Notes: generated by a model from the letters alone, not told the origin. Shown: positions 46,291 to 57,597, counted from the first letter of the stretch. The stretch is DNA of 64,000 nt from Achromobacter pestifer (GCF_013267355.1 NZ_CP053985.1:2356001-2420000); one strand, 5' to 3'. Program-made: numbers and translations.

Positions 46291-47568
46291 TTACAGAGTC
46301 CAGTACAGGAGGTCGGACTGAAGCCGTTTGCTGTCGAGCACGGACTTCAGGTCGCACACCATGCCGTCGCTCTTGACCAGCGTCGGCAGGTCGTCCCAAA
46401 AGGTGTCCATGGTTTCGCGGTGCGGCACCGCCAGGATCAGCACATCCATGTCGCGGAACTGGTCGCGCTCGACAAGCTTGATGCCGTACTCATGCTCCAT
46501 CTGTTCCCGATCGGCCATCGGGTCGCACGCGACCGGGGTAATGCCGTATGCGCCCAGGGCGTTGTAGAGATCGACCACCTTGGAATTGCGGATGTCGGGC
46601 ACGTTTTCCTTGAACGTCATGCCCAGGATGCCGACGCGGGTCGTGGCGTTGAGGCGGCCGTTGCGGGCCAGGGTCTGGACCATGCGCGAGGCCACGTGGC
46701 TGGCCATGCCGTCATTGATGCGGCGGCCCGACAGGATGACTTCGGGGTGGTAGCCAAGCTCCTGCGCCTTGGACGTCAGGTAGTACGGATCGACGCCGAT
46801 GCAGTGGCCGCCCACCAGGCCGGGCGAGAACTTGAGGAAGTTCCACTTGGTGCCCGCGGCCGCCAGCACTTCCGAGGTACGGATGCCGACCAGATCGCAG
46901 ATCTTCGACATTTCATTCATCAGCGCGATGTTGATGTCGCGCTGCGTGTTTTCCAGCACCTTGGCCGCCTCGGCGACCTTGATGGAGGAAGCGCGGTGCA
47001 CGCCCGCGTCGATGATCTGCTCGTAGACGCCGGCGATGACTTCCAACGATTCCTCGTCCTGGCCGGACACGATCTTGACGATCTTCTCCAGCGGATGTTC
47101 GCGGTCACCCGGATTGATCCGCTCGGGGCTGTAGCCCAGCTTGAAATCGACGCCGCAGCGCAGGCCGGACACTTTCTCCAGCTCCGGTCCGCAGATTTCC
47201 TCGGTGGCGCCGGGATGGACGGTGGATTCGAATACGACGATGCAGCCGGGACGCAGCACGGGGCCGATCGAGCGGCAGGCGCGCACCAGCAGGGAAAAGT
47301 CGGGGTTGTTCCTTTCGTCCACGGGGGTCGGGACGGCGACCACGAAGAAATCGCAGCCTTCCAGTTCCGAGACCTGGTCAGTGAACTGCATGGGGGAGGC
47401 AAGCAACACGTCGCGTTCGATCTCGCCGGTCCAGTCATCACCCTCTTTCAGCCGTGCGATTCTGCGCTTGTCCACATCAAAGCCGATGACATCAAAGCGC
47501 TTGGAAAATGCGACGGCTACGGGCAGGCCGACATATCCAAGGCCACACACTGCAATTCTCTTTACCAC
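46291..47568 (-). CDS. tviB: TviB: UDP-N-acetylglucosamine C6-dehydrogenase (GTG start)
   Basis: NAD-dependent enzyme that oxidises UDP-GlcNAc to UDP-GlcNAcA, the first step of Vi precursor synthesis. From GTG 47568 (GAGG upstream) it has 425 residues, the same as S. Typhi TviB; an in-frame Met at 47628 would add 20 residues with no family match. Motifs: VCGLGYVGLPVAVAF for NAD, VAVPTPVDERN, SPERINPGD and the catalytic-cysteine loop GLVGGHCIGVDPYYL. First gene of the capsule operon. glmS and glmU in this window make its substrate. Confidence 0.93.
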   Translation of the reverse strand: MVKRIAVCGLGYVGLPVAVAFSKRFDVIGFDVDKRRIARLKEGDDWTGEIERDVLLASPMQFTDQVSELEGCDFFVVAVPTPVDERNNPDFSLLVRACRSIGPVLRPGCIVVFESTVHPGATEEICGPELEKVSGLRCGVDFKLGYSPERINPGDREHPLEKIVKIVSGQDEESLEVIAGVYEQIIDAGVHRASSIKVAEAAKVLENTQRDINIALMNEMSKICDLVGIRTSEVLAAAGTKWNFLKFSPGLVGGHCIGVDPYYLTSKAQELGYHPEVILSGRRINDGMASHVASRMVQTLARNGRLNATTRVGILGMTFKENVPDIRNSKVVDLYNALGAYGITPVACDPMADREQMEHEYGIKLVERDQFRDMDVLILAVPHRETMDTFWDDLPTLVKSDGMVCDLKSVLDSKRLQSDLLYWTL

Positions 47569-47693
47569 GGGGGACCTCACTGGTTTCGTCGTGTCGAAGA
47601 CACTAGAAATTGACGCCCGGGGGGACATGGAATCGATGCGGAATCGAATATGTTTGCCCCGGTTCGGGCGGGCGTATTGCTTAAGAATATTTA

Positions 47694-47725
47694 CAGCTAG
47701 ATACTTGAATAAACGTACCTAGCTG
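47694..47725. promoter_or_regulatory. 32-nt interrupted palindrome in the tviB leader
   Basis: CAGCTAGATAC (47694-47704) and GTACCTAGCTG (47715-47725) form 11-bp arms with one mismatch, separated by TTGAATAAAC. It is 126 nt upstream of the tviB start codon, in the AT-rich leader. It could be an operator for a dimeric regulator or a transcript hairpin; there is no following T-run to make it a terminator. Confidence 0.5.
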
Positions 47726-48081
47726 CGAGCCAACGAATCGTATAGGGGGCAAACAGCAAAATTCTTTCTAAATATTTTTATTGCTGTGCAATTAAGTCGA
47801 ATTCGTCGCAATAAACCCAGGGAAATCCCTCAAACAATTACATTCATTACACAAACCGCAACATGGCCTGCCAATGAGATTGTTAGTAAATATATAAAAG
47901 GGTTTTTGTTGGTCCGGTTTAACAAAAATGAAAAAACATAATATTGGCGCGGGGTTATTTATTAATAGCCCGAGGCAATGTCATATTCCCAAACAGCCTG
48001 GCTACAGTCATTATTCAGAAATAACAAAGACTGACTCCGCCCGCCGCACAAGTAAGTATTCGCACACTCACCGCCCCAAAA

Positions 48082-48115
48082 GCAAAAAGCCCACCGGGCG
48101 GGATGGGCTTTTGCT
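48082..48115 (-). terminator. intrinsic terminator after glmS
   Basis: On the minus strand AGCAAAAGCCCA and TGGGCTTTTTGCT pair around CCCGCCCGG-like loop sequence, followed by TTTTGG. It separates glmS from the capsule operon that lies downstream on the same strand, so tviB needs its own promoter. Confidence 0.8.
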
Positions 48116-48139
48116 TGATACTGCTGCGGCTGTCCGGCC

Positions 48140-49972
48140 TTACTCGACCGTCACGCTCTTGGCCAGGTTACGCGGCTTGTCCACGTCCGTGCCGCGGGCG
48201 CAGGCCGTGTGGTACGACAGCAGCTGCAGCGGGATGGTGTGCAGGATGGGCGAGAGCTTGCCGTAGTTTTCCGGCATGCGGATCACGTGCATGCCTTCGG
48301 CGCTCTGGATCTTGCTGTCGGCGTCGGCGAAAACGTAGAGCTCGCCGCCGCGGGCGCGCACTTCCTGCATGTTGGACTTCAGCTTTTCCAGCAGCTCGTC
48401 CTTGGGCGCGATGGTGACCACGGGCATGTGCTCGGTCACCAGGGCCAGCGGGCCGTGCTTGAGTTCGCCGGCCGGGTAGGCTTCGGCGTGGATGTAGCTG
48501 ATTTCCTTGAGCTTGAGCGCGCCTTCCAGGGCGATCGGGTAGTGCATGCCGCGGCCCAGGAACAGGGCGTTTTCCTTGGAGGCGAAGCGATCGGCCCAGG
48601 CCATGATCTGCGGCTCCAGGGCCAGCACCGAGCCTATGGCCACGGGCAGGTGGCGCAGCGCCTTCAGGTGTTCGGCTTCCTGCTCTTCGCTGAGATGGCC
48701 GCGCACCTGCGCCAACGCCAGGGTCAGCAGGAACAGGGCGGTGAGCTGGGTGGTGAAGGCCTTGGTGGACGCCACGCCGATCTCGACGCCGGCACGCGTG
48801 ATGTACGAGAGCTTGCACTCGCGCACCATGGCGCTGGTGGACACGTTGCAGATGGTCAGCGTGTTTTCCATGCCCAGCGAGCGGGCGTGCTTGAGAGCAG
48901 CCAGGGTGTCGGCGGTTTCGCCGGACTGCGAGATGGTGACCACCAGCGAGCGCGGGTTGGGCACGCTGTCGCGATAGCGGTATTCGCTGGCGATTTCCAC
49001 GGCCACGGGGATCTTGGCAATGGACTCGATCCAGTACTTGGCGGTCAGGCCGGCGTAGTAGCTGGTGCCGCAGGCCAGGATCAGCAGGGAATCGATGTCC
49101 TTGAAGATCTTGTAGGCCTGGTCGCCGAACAGTTCGGGAGTGATCGCTTCGATGTCTTGCAGCGTGTCGCCGACAGCGCGCGGCTGTTCGAAGATTTCCT
49201 TCTGCATGTAGTGGCGGTAGGGGCCGAGTTCGGCCGCGCCGGTATGCACGTGCACGGTATGGACTTCGCGGTCCACGTTCTTGCCGTTGGCGTCCACGAT
49301 CCAGACGCGCGAGAGCTGCAGGTCGACGACGTCGCCGTCTTCCAGATAGATGATCTGGTCGGTGGTGCCGGCCAGGGCCAGCGCGTCGGAAGCCAGGAAG
49401 TTCTCGTTCTGGCCCACGCCCACCACCAGCGGCGAGCCTTGGCGCGCGCCGACCACGCGGTGCGGTTCGTCGCGGCAGAACACGGCGATGGCGTAGGCGC
49501 CATGCAGACGGCGCACGGCGTTCTGCACGGCTTCGAACAGGTCGCCGGCATACAGGTGGTTGACCAGATGCGCGATCACTTCGGTGTCGGTCTGGCTTTC
49601 GAAGACATAGCCCACGGCCTGCAGCTCGGCGCGCAGTTCGTCGTGGTTCTCGATGATGCCGTTGTGGACCAGCGCGATGCGCGGCTCGTCGTTGCCCAGG
49701 TGCGAGAAGTGCGGGTGGGCATTGTGCGTGGCCGGCACGCCGTGGGTAGCCCAGCGGGTGTGGGCGATACCGGTGAAGCCGCTGACCTTGTCCTGCGCAA
49801 CCTGTTCGGCCAGTTCGGCCACGCGTTGCGTGCTGCGCGTGCGGCGCAGATGGCCGTCGGCGTAGACGGCGACGCCGCAGGAGTCGTAGCCGCGGTATTC
49901 AAGGCGCTTGAGGCCTTCAACGAGGATCGGGGTGATGTCGCGCTGGGCGACGGCGCCAACAATGCCGCACAT
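48140..49972 (-). CDS. glmS: glutamine--fructose-6-phosphate aminotransferase GlmS
   Basis: Makes glucosamine-6-phosphate from fructose-6-phosphate and glutamine, the entry to UDP-GlcNAc. 610 residues from ATG 49972, which puts the catalytic Cys right after the initiator Met ([11 protein letters not shown]); a longer frame to 50008 would destroy this N-terminal nucleophile and is rejected. The glutaminase domain (1-240: [19 protein letters not shown]) and two SIS domains ([30 protein letters not shown]) are complete, ending LAKSVTVE as usual. Feeds both the cell wall and the TviB pathway. Confidence 0.98.
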   Translation of the reverse strand: MCGIVGAVAQRDITPILVEGLKRLEYRGYDSCGVAVYADGHLRRTRSTQRVAELAEQVAQDKVSGFTGIAHTRWATHGVPATHNAHPHFSHLGNDEPRIALVHNGIIENHDELRAELQAVGYVFESQTDTEVIAHLVNHLYAGDLFEAVQNAVRRLHGAYAIAVFCRDEPHRVVGARQGSPLVVGVGQNENFLASDALALAGTTDQIIYLEDGDVVDLQLSRVWIVDANGKNVDREVHTVHVHTGAAELGPYRHYMQKEIFEQPRAVGDTLQDIEAITPELFGDQAYKIFKDIDSLLILACGTSYYAGLTAKYWIESIAKIPVAVEIASEYRYRDSVPNPRSLVVTISQSGETADTLAALKHARSLGMENTLTICNVSTSAMVRECKLSYITRAGVEIGVASTKAFTTQLTALFLLTLALAQVRGHLSEEQEAEHLKALRHLPVAIGSVLALEPQIMAWADRFASKENALFLGRGMHYPIALEGALKLKEISYIHAEAYPAGELKHGPLALVTEHMPVVTIAPKDELLEKLKSNMQEVRARGGELYVFADADSKIQSAEGMHVIRMPENYGKLSPILHTIPLQLLSYHTACARGTDVDKPRNLAKSVTVE

Positions 49973-50023
49973 AGGAGAGTGCTCCGGTAAGTTCGTGTAC
50001 CGACGCATTGTGCTCGTCCCCGC

Positions 50024-50040
50024 AAGAAATTTGATTTCTT
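50024..50040. promoter_or_regulatory. palindrome between divergent glmS and lrp genes
   Basis: AAGAAAT-TTG-ATTTCTT is a perfect 7+3+7 inverted repeat, 52 nt upstream of glmS and 85 nt from the regulator's ATG, in a markedly AT-rich divergent gap. A good candidate site for the adjacent Lrp/AsnC protein, which would then act on glmS as well as itself. Confidence 0.45.
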
Positions 50041-50124
50041 TCTAAGACAAGAAATGGAAGTTAATTCCCTTACATGAATGTGATTAAATAATATTTCTCC
50101 AATACGTGTTTTTTGAAATTTATC

Positions 50125-50613
50125 ATGCAAAACACACAAATTCCCCTGCCCGAGCTGGATGATCTGGACCGGCGCATTCTTGAACAGTTACAAGAAGACA
50201 GTTCGCTGACCAACCAGGATCTGGCGCAGCGGGTACATGCCTCGCCCCCGACCTGCCTGCGGCGGGTCCGCCGGCTGATGGACGAAGGGGTGATAGACAA
50301 GCAGGTGGCCATCCTGTCGGCGGAGAAGCTGGGCAGCACGCTGACCGCCATCGTCGAGATCACGCTGGACGTGCAGGCCGCTGAAAGCCTGGACGCGTTC
50401 GAGCAGAGCATGCTGACCGAGCCCGCGGTGCTGCAGTGCTACCGGGTGTCGCCCGGACCGGATTTCGTGGTGATCGCGCAGGTCAAGGACATGCCGGCCT
50501 ATCACGCGCTGGTGCACCGGGCCTTTACCGCACAGGCCAATGTGCGCAACGTGCGCACGTTCTTCTCGGTGCATCGCGCCAAGTTCGAGACCCGGATAGA
50601 CCTGCGGGCCTGA
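50125..50613 (+). CDS. Lrp/AsnC family transcriptional regulator
   Basis: 162-residue feast/famine regulator: DNA-binding domain (LDDLDRRILEQLQEDSSLTN, then VHASPPTCLRRVRRLMDEGVI) and RAM ligand domain with CYRVSPGPDFVVIAQVKDMPAYHALV. ATG 50125 is preferred over a TTG four codons upstream, though neither has a good ribosome site. Divergent from glmS across 152 bp; its ligand is unknown. Confidence 0.9.
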   Translation: MQNTQIPLPELDDLDRRILEQLQEDSSLTNQDLAQRVHASPPTCLRRVRRLMDEGVIDKQVAILSAEKLGSTLTAIVEITLDVQAAESLDAFEQSMLTEPAVLQCYRVSPGPDFVVIAQVKDMPAYHALVHRAFTAQANVRNVRTFFSVHRAKFETRIDLRA

Positions 50614-50627
50614 GGCGCCGAAATGGA

Positions 50628-51682
50628 TCAGCGGCGGGCGGTCAGGCGTTCGAATTGCGCCAGGTAGCGGTTGCCCATTTTCTGCACGTCATGCTCGTTG
50701 CGCACGTATTCGTAGGCGCGCTCGGTGACTTCCTGGCGGAAGGCCGCGTCGTCCAGGCAGCGCGCCATGCCTTGCGCCATGGCCTGGAAGTCGCCCACCG
50801 CGCACAGCACGCCGCGCCCGTCGGCCAGGCTTTCCTTCAGGCCGCCGGCGTCGGTGGACACCACCGGCACACGCTGCAGGAAGGCGTCCAGCACGCTGCT
50901 GCCCAGGGCCTCTTCCTCGGAGCTCATGACGAACACGTCGAGGATGCTGTAGAAGTCTTCCACGCCCTTGCGGAAACCGGCAAAGCGGTAGACGTCCTCG
51001 ATGCCGAGCTGGCGGGCCTCGTCCTTGGCCTGCTGTTCGCGGTCGCCGCCCGCGCCGAAGTGCAGGAACACGAAGTCGCGGCGCGTCTTGGCCAGTTCGC
51101 CCACGGCGCGCACCAGGGTGACCGGATCCTTGTCGCGGATCAGCGCAGCGGACGTCGCCATGACCTTCTTGCCGGTCAGGCCGAATTCGCGCACCAGGTT
51201 GGCGACGTTTTCGGCGTTGATCTGGTGCGGCTCGACGGCGCTGCGGATGATGACGGGCTCGATCCCCAGGCGGCGTGGCTCGCCGGCGGCCATCTCGCTA
51301 ATTGCCACGAACAGGTCGGCGTGGCGCCACTTGAAGCCGGTCTTCCATTCGTCGCCGGGCTTGACCACGAAGGACGTGCGGCGGGAAAAGACCACCGGAC
51401 GGCGGTGCAGCCATTTGGTCAGGACCGCCCAGGTAATGGTGTTGGCGGTCTGGGCGTGGACGATGTCATAGCGGCCGGCGCCGGCCAGGAAAGCCAGCTG
51501 CCCGGGCACGTTGCGGCAGGTATGGGCCACGAAGCCCTCCTGGCGCGCGCGCTCGGCCAGCGGCGCGCCTTCGCGGCACATCACTTCGACGTCGTGGCCG
51601 GCCTTGCGGAACGCGCGCATGCAATACAGCGTCTGCCGTTCGCCGCCGCGCCAGCCCTTCTCGAAGTTCAGCTGCAGGATCT

Positions 51683-51686
<4 letters not shown>
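50628..51686 (-). CDS. glycosyltransferase family 4 protein
   Basis: 352-residue GT-B enzyme. It opens [21 protein letters not shown], with the GGGxRQ-like donor loop typical of GT4, and its C-terminal part has [28 protein letters not shown], the E-x7-E region. The ATG at 51686 overlaps the ugd stop (ATGA), so it is co-translated with ugd. Probably involved in LPS core or another surface glycan, perhaps with UDP-glucuronate from Ugd; this is inferred. Confidence 0.87.
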
Positions 51687-53005
<1,319 letters not shown>

Positions 53006-53068
53006 GCCTGAACGCCTTCAAAATAGGTAATCGTTGCGCCGGGTGACTGAAACCCGGCGCCGGCCGTC

Positions 53069-53074
53069 ATTATA
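53069..53074 (-). promoter_or_regulatory. ugd -10 element
   Basis: Minus-strand TATAAT, a perfect -10 hexamer in otherwise GC-rich DNA, 64 nt upstream of the ugd start. No good -35 at the expected distance, so an activator may be needed. A small hairpin (GCCGGGT/ACCCGGC, 53038-53058) lies between it and ugd in the predicted leader. Confidence 0.45.
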
Positions 53075-53110
53075 GAAGCGGCCGGGGCCCGGGCCCGCCG
53101 GCGCCGCAAA

Positions 53111-53130
53111 GGCGGTCCCTCGGGACCGCC
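53111..53130 (-). terminator. hairpin directly after the MFS gene
   Basis: GGCGGTCCC-TC-GGGACCGCC, a 9-bp perfect stem that begins at the base after the MFS stop codon. On the minus strand it is followed by TTTGCGG. Likely end of the glmU-MFS transcript. Confidence 0.7.
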
Positions 53131-54543
53131 CTAGGTCCGCAGCTTACTGAAGCGGACCGTATTGACCACCACCGCCAACCCGGCGCAAATGGTGCCCAGC
53201 ACCAGCGCCAGGCCCGGACCATGCGCCAGGCTGATGCTGAACGCGATCGCGACCAGCGCCGTGCCGAAGCTCTGGCCGAATACCCGGGTGGTGGCCTGCA
53301 GGCCGCCCGCCGCGCCGCTGCGCGAACGGGGCGCGGCCGACAGCAGGGCGCGGTTGTTGGGCGTCTGGAAGAAGCCGAAACCCATCCCCGCCACGAACAT
53401 GCCCGCGACGATGGGCCAGTTCGACACCGTGGCCGGCAGCGCCGCCAGCCACAGCATGCCGACCACCATCGCGGCGGCGCCTATGCCGCTCAGGGTGGCG
53501 GCGGAATAGCGATCGGACAGCCGCCCCGCCAGCGGGGCGATGATGGCGGTGCCCACGGGCCAGGCGCCCATCAGCATGCCCACTTCCAGATAGGGCCGGC
53601 CCAGCACCTGCTGGAAATAGAACGGCAGGGACACATAGGACGCCATCTGCGCCGCAAAGGTGCAGGCCGAGGCGCCCACCGCAAAAGCCAGCGGACGGAT
53701 GCGCAACAGGTCCACCGGCACCAGCGGCGCCGGCTGCTTGCCGACGCGGCGCACCAGCACGAAGCCGACCACCGTGGCGATCGCCACCAGGCCGATGCCG
53801 CGCAAGAGGTCCATGCCCATCATGTCCACGCCCGAAATGAAGACGCCCAGGGTCAGCATGCACAGCAGGGCGCTGATCCAGTCCAGCTTCACGTCGTTGC
53901 GCGGCACTTCCGGCAGATGGCGCAGGCCCAGCATCGCCAGCGCGCAGATCGGCAGGTTGACGGCGAAGATCCAGGGCCAGGGCGCCACCGACAAGATGGC
54001 CGAACCGATGGTCGGCCCCAGCACCGACATGATGGCCACGGTGGTGGCGTTGATGCTGATGCCGCGTCCCAGCAGCTTGAGCGGATAGATGTTGCGCACC
54101 AGCCCGCCGAACATGCACATCAGCGATGCCGCGCCTATGCCCTGGAACACCCGCGCCGCCGTCAGCTGCCAGAGCGTGCCGGCCAACGCGCAGCCCAGCG
54201 AGGCCAGGGTGAACAACATCAGGCCGAAGGTGAACATGCGGCGAAAGCCGATGCGCTCGGCCAGCGCCGACAGCGGCAGCAGCATCATCACCACCGCCAG
54301 GTTGTAGGCGTTCACGATCCAGACCGCCTGGGCCGGCGACGCGTTGAGGTCGACGGCGATCGTGGGCAGCGCCACGTTGGCGATGGTGGTGTCCAGGACA
54401 GACAGGCTGATGCCTGTCATCACCGTGGCTGCCGCCCAATAGCGGCGCGGCGTAGGCAGACCGTCAGGGGCGGCGGGCTTGGCGCCGTTGCCCGGCGCCT
54501 CTCCGCTCTGCCCCGTCACGATTTCTTGACCGGGCGCTGCCAT
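53131..54543 (-). CDS. MFS transporter, DHA2 (14-helix) family
   Basis: 470-residue drug:proton antiporter-type protein with about 14 hydrophobic helices. [22 protein letters not shown] and [27 protein letters not shown] are the DHA2 family motifs in helix 1 and the loop 2-3 region. The ATG at 54543 overlaps the end of glmU by 28 nt, so the two are co-transcribed; the functional reason is not clear. Substrate unknown. Confidence 0.9.
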   Translation of the reverse strand: MAAPGQEIVTGQSGEAPGNGAKPAAPDGLPTPRRYWAAATVMTGISLSVLDTTIANVALPTIAVDLNASPAQAVWIVNAYNLAVVMMLLPLSALAERIGFRRMFTFGLMLFTLASLGCALAGTLWQLTAARVFQGIGAASLMCMFGGLVRNIYPLKLLGRGISINATTVAIMSVLGPTIGSAILSVAPWPWIFAVNLPICALAMLGLRHLPEVPRNDVKLDWISALLCMLTLGVFISGVDMMGMDLLRGIGLVAIATVVGFVLVRRVGKQPAPLVPVDLLRIRPLAFAVGASACTFAAQMASYVSLPFYFQQVLGRPYLEVGMLMGAWPVGTAIIAPLAGRLSDRYSAATLSGIGAAAMVVGMLWLAALPATVSNWPIVAGMFVAGMGFGFFQTPNNRALLSAAPRSRSGAAGGLQATTRVFGQSFGTALVAIAFSISLAHGPGLALVLGTICAGLAVVVNTVRFSKLRT

Positions 54544-55889
54544 CCGTCAACAGTGAGCTGCTTGGCGCGCGACACCGTCAGTTTCTCGGCCGGCGCGTCG
54601 CGGGTCAGGGTGGTGCCCGCGCCCAGCGTGGCGCCGCGGCCGACGCGCACCGGCGCCACCAGCTGCGTGTCCGAGCCAATGAAGGCGTCGTCCTCGATGA
54701 CGGTGCGGTGCTTGTTCACGCCGTCGTAGTTGCAGGTGATGGTGCCCGCGCCCACGTTCACGCGTGCGCCGATGTCGGCGTCACCGATGTAGGCCAGGTG
54801 GTTGGCCTTGCTGTCTGCGCCCAGCACGCTCTTCTTGATCTCGACGAAGTTGCCGACGTGGCTGCGGTCGCCGAGTTCGGCGCCGGGACGCAGGCGCGCA
54901 TAGGGACCGACACGCGCGTCGCGGCCGACCTGCGCCTGCTGCAGATGGCTGTAGGCCTCGATATGGGTGCCCGGACCGACGCTGACGTCGCGCAGCACGC
55001 AATGCGGGCCGACGCGCACGCCGTCGGCCAGCGACACCTGGCCTTCGAACACGCAGCCCACGTCGATGAACACGTCGCGCCCGCAGGTGAGCGAGCCGCG
55101 CACGTCAAAGCGCGCCGGATCGGCCAGCGTGACGCCGGCTTCCAGTTGGCGGCGGGCCTGTTCGGCCTGCCAGCGGCGCTCCAGTTCGGCCTGCTGCACG
55201 CGGCTGTTCACGCCCAGCGTTTCCCAGGACGCGCCCGGCTGGGCCGCACCCACCGCCACGCCGTCGACCACCGCCAGGCCGACCACGTCGGTCAGGTAGT
55301 ACTCGCCCTGGGCGTTGTTGTTATCGATGCGGGACAGCCAGTCCTTCAGCTTCGCGGTCGGCGCGGTGAGGATGCCGGTGTTCACTTCCTTGATCTCGCG
55401 CTCGGCGGCCGAGGCGTCCTTGTGCTCGACGATGCGGCACACGTTGCCGCTGGCATCGCGCACGATGCGGCCGTAGCCGGTGGAATCATCCAACACTTCG
55501 GTCAGCACGGCGGCGCCCGCGCCGCGCGCTGCCAGCAGGCGCTGCAGGGTTTCGGGCTGCACCAGCGGCACGTCGCCATACAGCACCAGGGTCACGTCAT
55601 CCTTGCCATCGCCTTCGAGCAGCAGCGGCACAGCCTGCTGCACGGCGTGGCCGGTGCCTTGCTGCGGCTGCTGCAACACGAAATGCAGGTCTGCCTGGCC
55701 TTCGTAAGCCTGTTTGACGCGGTCAGCGCCATGGCCGACCACGACGACGATGCGCGCCGGCTTCAACTGGCGCGCGCTGTCCAGCACATGGCCCAGCATC
55801 GGTTTGCCGGCCAGCGTGTGCAGAACTTTGGGGAGGTCGGACTGCATGCGTTTACCCAGTCCGGCGGCAAGAATTACTACGTTAAGCAT
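54516..55889 (-). CDS. glmU: bifunctional GlmU (GlcN-1-P acetyltransferase / GlcNAc-1-P uridyltransferase)
   Basis: Final two steps of UDP-GlcNAc synthesis. 457 residues. The N-terminal uridyltransferase has [30 protein letters not shown] and [11 protein letters not shown]; the C-terminal left-handed beta-helix (about 250-450) has hexapeptide repeats and ends [36 protein letters not shown], the acetyl-CoA site region. Product feeds peptidoglycan, LPS and TviB. Overlaps the MFS gene at its 3' end. Confidence 0.97.
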   Translation of the reverse strand: MLNVVILAAGLGKRMQSDLPKVLHTLAGKPMLGHVLDSARQLKPARIVVVVGHGADRVKQAYEGQADLHFVLQQPQQGTGHAVQQAVPLLLEGDGKDDVTLVLYGDVPLVQPETLQRLLAARGAGAAVLTEVLDDSTGYGRIVRDASGNVCRIVEHKDASAAEREIKEVNTGILTAPTAKLKDWLSRIDNNNAQGEYYLTDVVGLAVVDGVAVGAAQPGASWETLGVNSRVQQAELERRWQAEQARRQLEAGVTLADPARFDVRGSLTCGRDVFIDVGCVFEGQVSLADGVRVGPHCVLRDVSVGPGTHIEAYSHLQQAQVGRDARVGPYARLRPGAELGDRSHVGNFVEIKKSVLGADSKANHLAYIGDADIGARVNVGAGTITCNYDGVNKHRTVIEDDAFIGSDTQLVAPVRVGRGATLGAGTTLTRDAPAEKLTVSRAKQLTVDGWQRPVKKS

Positions 55890-55964
55890 AAGTTCCAGTA
55901 TGTTGAGTGGCGGCCGAGAAGCCTTGCGGCTGTCTCGCCCGACGATTTAAAGAGAGGACCGCCG

Positions 55965-56735
55965 CTAGTTGGCGTCCGGTCCGGTTTTCTTGGCGGCCTT
56001 GCGGGGCGCCGCAGACTTGCGGGCCGCCGGCTTGGACGCCTTGGCCGCGGTCGCGGCCGCGGCCTTGGACTCGCCCGGCTTGGGATTGGGCTTGGCATCG
56101 GCGCCGGGAGCGGCAGGCGCCGCCGGCATGGAGGCCGCGGTGGCGGTGGCGATTTGGTTGAACTGCTGCTGCAACAGGTCCCACCAGGCCTTGGAAGCCG
56201 ATTGCGCCGCGGCGCCCATCTGCTCGCTCATGCCGGGCGCGGCAGATTGCTGCTGCCCCGCGGCGCCAGCGGCCTCATCGCCCTTGGCCTTGCCGCCTTC
56301 GGCGGCTGGGCCGGAAGCCGCCGCCTTGGCTGCGGACTTGGGGCCGGGCTTCAGGCCCAGCACCACTTCCAGCGGCGAGGCCGCGCCGCTGTCCTGGAAG
56401 GCGCCCATGTCCAGATTGGCCGCGCTATCCACGAAGGCGCGCAGCGTGCTGATGGTGGAGCGCTGGACCTCCATGCCCTGGATCGTGCCGGACAGCATGG
56501 ACAGGTTCATGCGCAGCCAGCTTTCCACCGAACGCAACTCGGCGATGCGGCGGTCCAGGTCTTCCAGGTTCATCGGGGGAGCCATGGGCAGACTGCTGGC
56601 CAGGCCTCCAGGTCCGGTCAGGCCCGCCCAGGCCTGGCGCATCATTTCCATGCTGGCCAGGAGCGGGTTGCCCGACAGGTCGGAATGCTGGCCCATGCCG
56701 GGCAGAACGAACGGGTTCGTGTGTTGGTCGCTCAT
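55965..56735 (-). CDS. phaM: PhaM-like polyhydroxyalkanoate granule protein
   Basis: 256-residue cytoplasmic protein. In Ralstonia, PhaM binds PHA synthase and DNA, activates the synthase and distributes granules between daughter cells. The N-terminal segment (FVLPGMGQHSDLSGNPLLASMEMMRQAW, MNLEDLDRRIAELRSVESWLRMNLSMLSGTIQGMEVQRSTI) matches that family, and the C-terminus is Lys/Ala/Pro-rich and histone-like (KASKPAARKSAAPRKAAKKTG), the DNA-binding tail. Size agrees (263 in Ralstonia). Lies 75 nt upstream of glmU on the same strand. The middle is Ala/Gly-rich and low in complexity. Confidence 0.85.
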   Translation of the reverse strand: MSDQHTNPFVLPGMGQHSDLSGNPLLASMEMMRQAWAGLTGPGGLASSLPMAPPMNLEDLDRRIAELRSVESWLRMNLSMLSGTIQGMEVQRSTISTLRAFVDSAANLDMGAFQDSGAASPLEVVLGLKPGPKSAAKAAASGPAAEGGKAKGDEAAGAAGQQQSAAPGMSEQMGAAAQSASKAWWDLLQQQFNQIATATAASMPAAPAAPGADAKPNPKPGESKAAAATAAKASKPAARKSAAPRKAAKKTGPDAN

Positions 56736-56779
56736 TCCTGGTCTCCCCTAAGACATATGATGGTCGCCGGCAGGCGGGA

Positions 56780-57466
56780 TCATCCGCGCAGCAGCTGATT
56801 GTTCTCCACGCGCACATGATCGCCGGACGCAAAAGCGAACGGCTGCGCGCTGCGGAACTGGCGCGTGCTGCCGTCATTCATGCGCACCGTGAGTTCATAG
56901 TGCGTCACCGTTTGTTGCTGTCTGATATTACGCTCAACTTCACGGCCTGCCAAAGCGCCGCCCACCGCACCCAGCACGGTCAGGGCCGTCTTGCCGCTGC
57001 CGCCACCGAACTGGTTGCCCACGACGCCGCCGACCACGCCGCCGCCGATGGTGCCGATGAGGTGGTCGCTATTGTCCTTGACGGGTACCTGCACTTGTCG
57101 GACCGATTCCACCACGCCGCAGCTCGCGCAGGCTTGCGGCGCGGGCGATTGAGGCGCAGGGCGCTGGGCAGGCGCAGGCGGCTGGGCCTGGGTCTGAGCC
57201 TGAGGACGCGGCGCGGCGGACGCCTGCGCCCCTTGCTGGGCCGGTGCGGGCGGCATGGCGGCCTGCGGCGCGGGCGCCAGATTGGCGCCTTCCGGACCGG
57301 CCTCGGCCACCGGCTCGTCGGCATGCGGATTGGCCGAAGGCGAGGGCAGCCAGCCCATCACGGCGGCCACGCCCACCGTGCACATGACGATGACGGCGAT
57401 TGCGGCCGCGGCAACCAGGGGATGGATGGCGCGGCGCGTGGATTCAATTTTGGCGGATGTATTCAT
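56780..57466 (-). CDS. glycine-zipper 2TM domain envelope protein
   Basis: 228 residues: a short cytoplasmic N-terminus, one membrane helix (about 17-42), a Pro/Ala/Gln-rich linker (about 45-110) and a C-terminal glycine zipper (LIGTIGGGVVGGVVGNQFGG ... LGAVGGALAG) followed by a conserved end (TVTHYELTVRMNDGSTRQF). Such Rick_17kDa/2TM proteins sit in the envelope; function unknown, probably structural. CASC before the zipper may form a disulfide. Divergent from the DUF3717 gene. Confidence 0.85.
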   Translation of the reverse strand: MNTSAKIESTRRAIHPLVAAAAIAVIVMCTVGVAAVMGWLPSPSANPHADEPVAEAGPEGANLAPAPQAAMPPAPAQQGAQASAAPRPQAQTQAQPPAPAQRPAPQSPAPQACASCGVVESVRQVQVPVKDNSDHLIGTIGGGVVGGVVGNQFGGGSGKTALTVLGAVGGALAGREVERNIRQQQTVTHYELTVRMNDGSTRQFRSAQPFAFASGDHVRVENNQLLRG

Positions 57467-57597
57467 GACGATGCTCCATCGTTACTAACCGGCAGTGGTA
57501 TAGCACCCGGGCACGGTTTCGGCGTGTTGCGATGGTGACGCTTCTTTGCAGGACGCGGGCCGGTGGACAGCCTTTCCCATTCGTGGACAATAGGCGG

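Larger units (their letters stand above)
47569..48139. other. AT-rich non-coding leader upstream of the capsule operon
   Basis: 571 bp between tviB and glmS. Over 47701-48060 G+C is about 39% by hand count, and only 25% in 47881-47940, against roughly two-thirds in neighbouring genes. It holds the 32-nt interrupted palindrome at 47694-47725 and the glmS terminator near its right end. A 112-codon plus-strand frame (47928-48266) crosses the terminator into glmS and looks spurious. AT-rich DNA like this is the usual target of H-NS/MvaT/BpH3-type silencers. I found no ops/JUMPStart element. Confidence 0.65.

Noticed and set aside
47569..47760. ops/JUMPStart element expected before capsule operons
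   Set aside because: Searched for GGCGGTAG on both strands of the tviB leader; not found.
47928..48266. 112-codon plus-strand frame in the AT-rich region upstream of tviB
   Set aside because: Runs through the glmS terminator and into the glmS coding end; no ribosome site, no recognisable domain. Considered as a possible tviA-like regulator, but nothing supports that.
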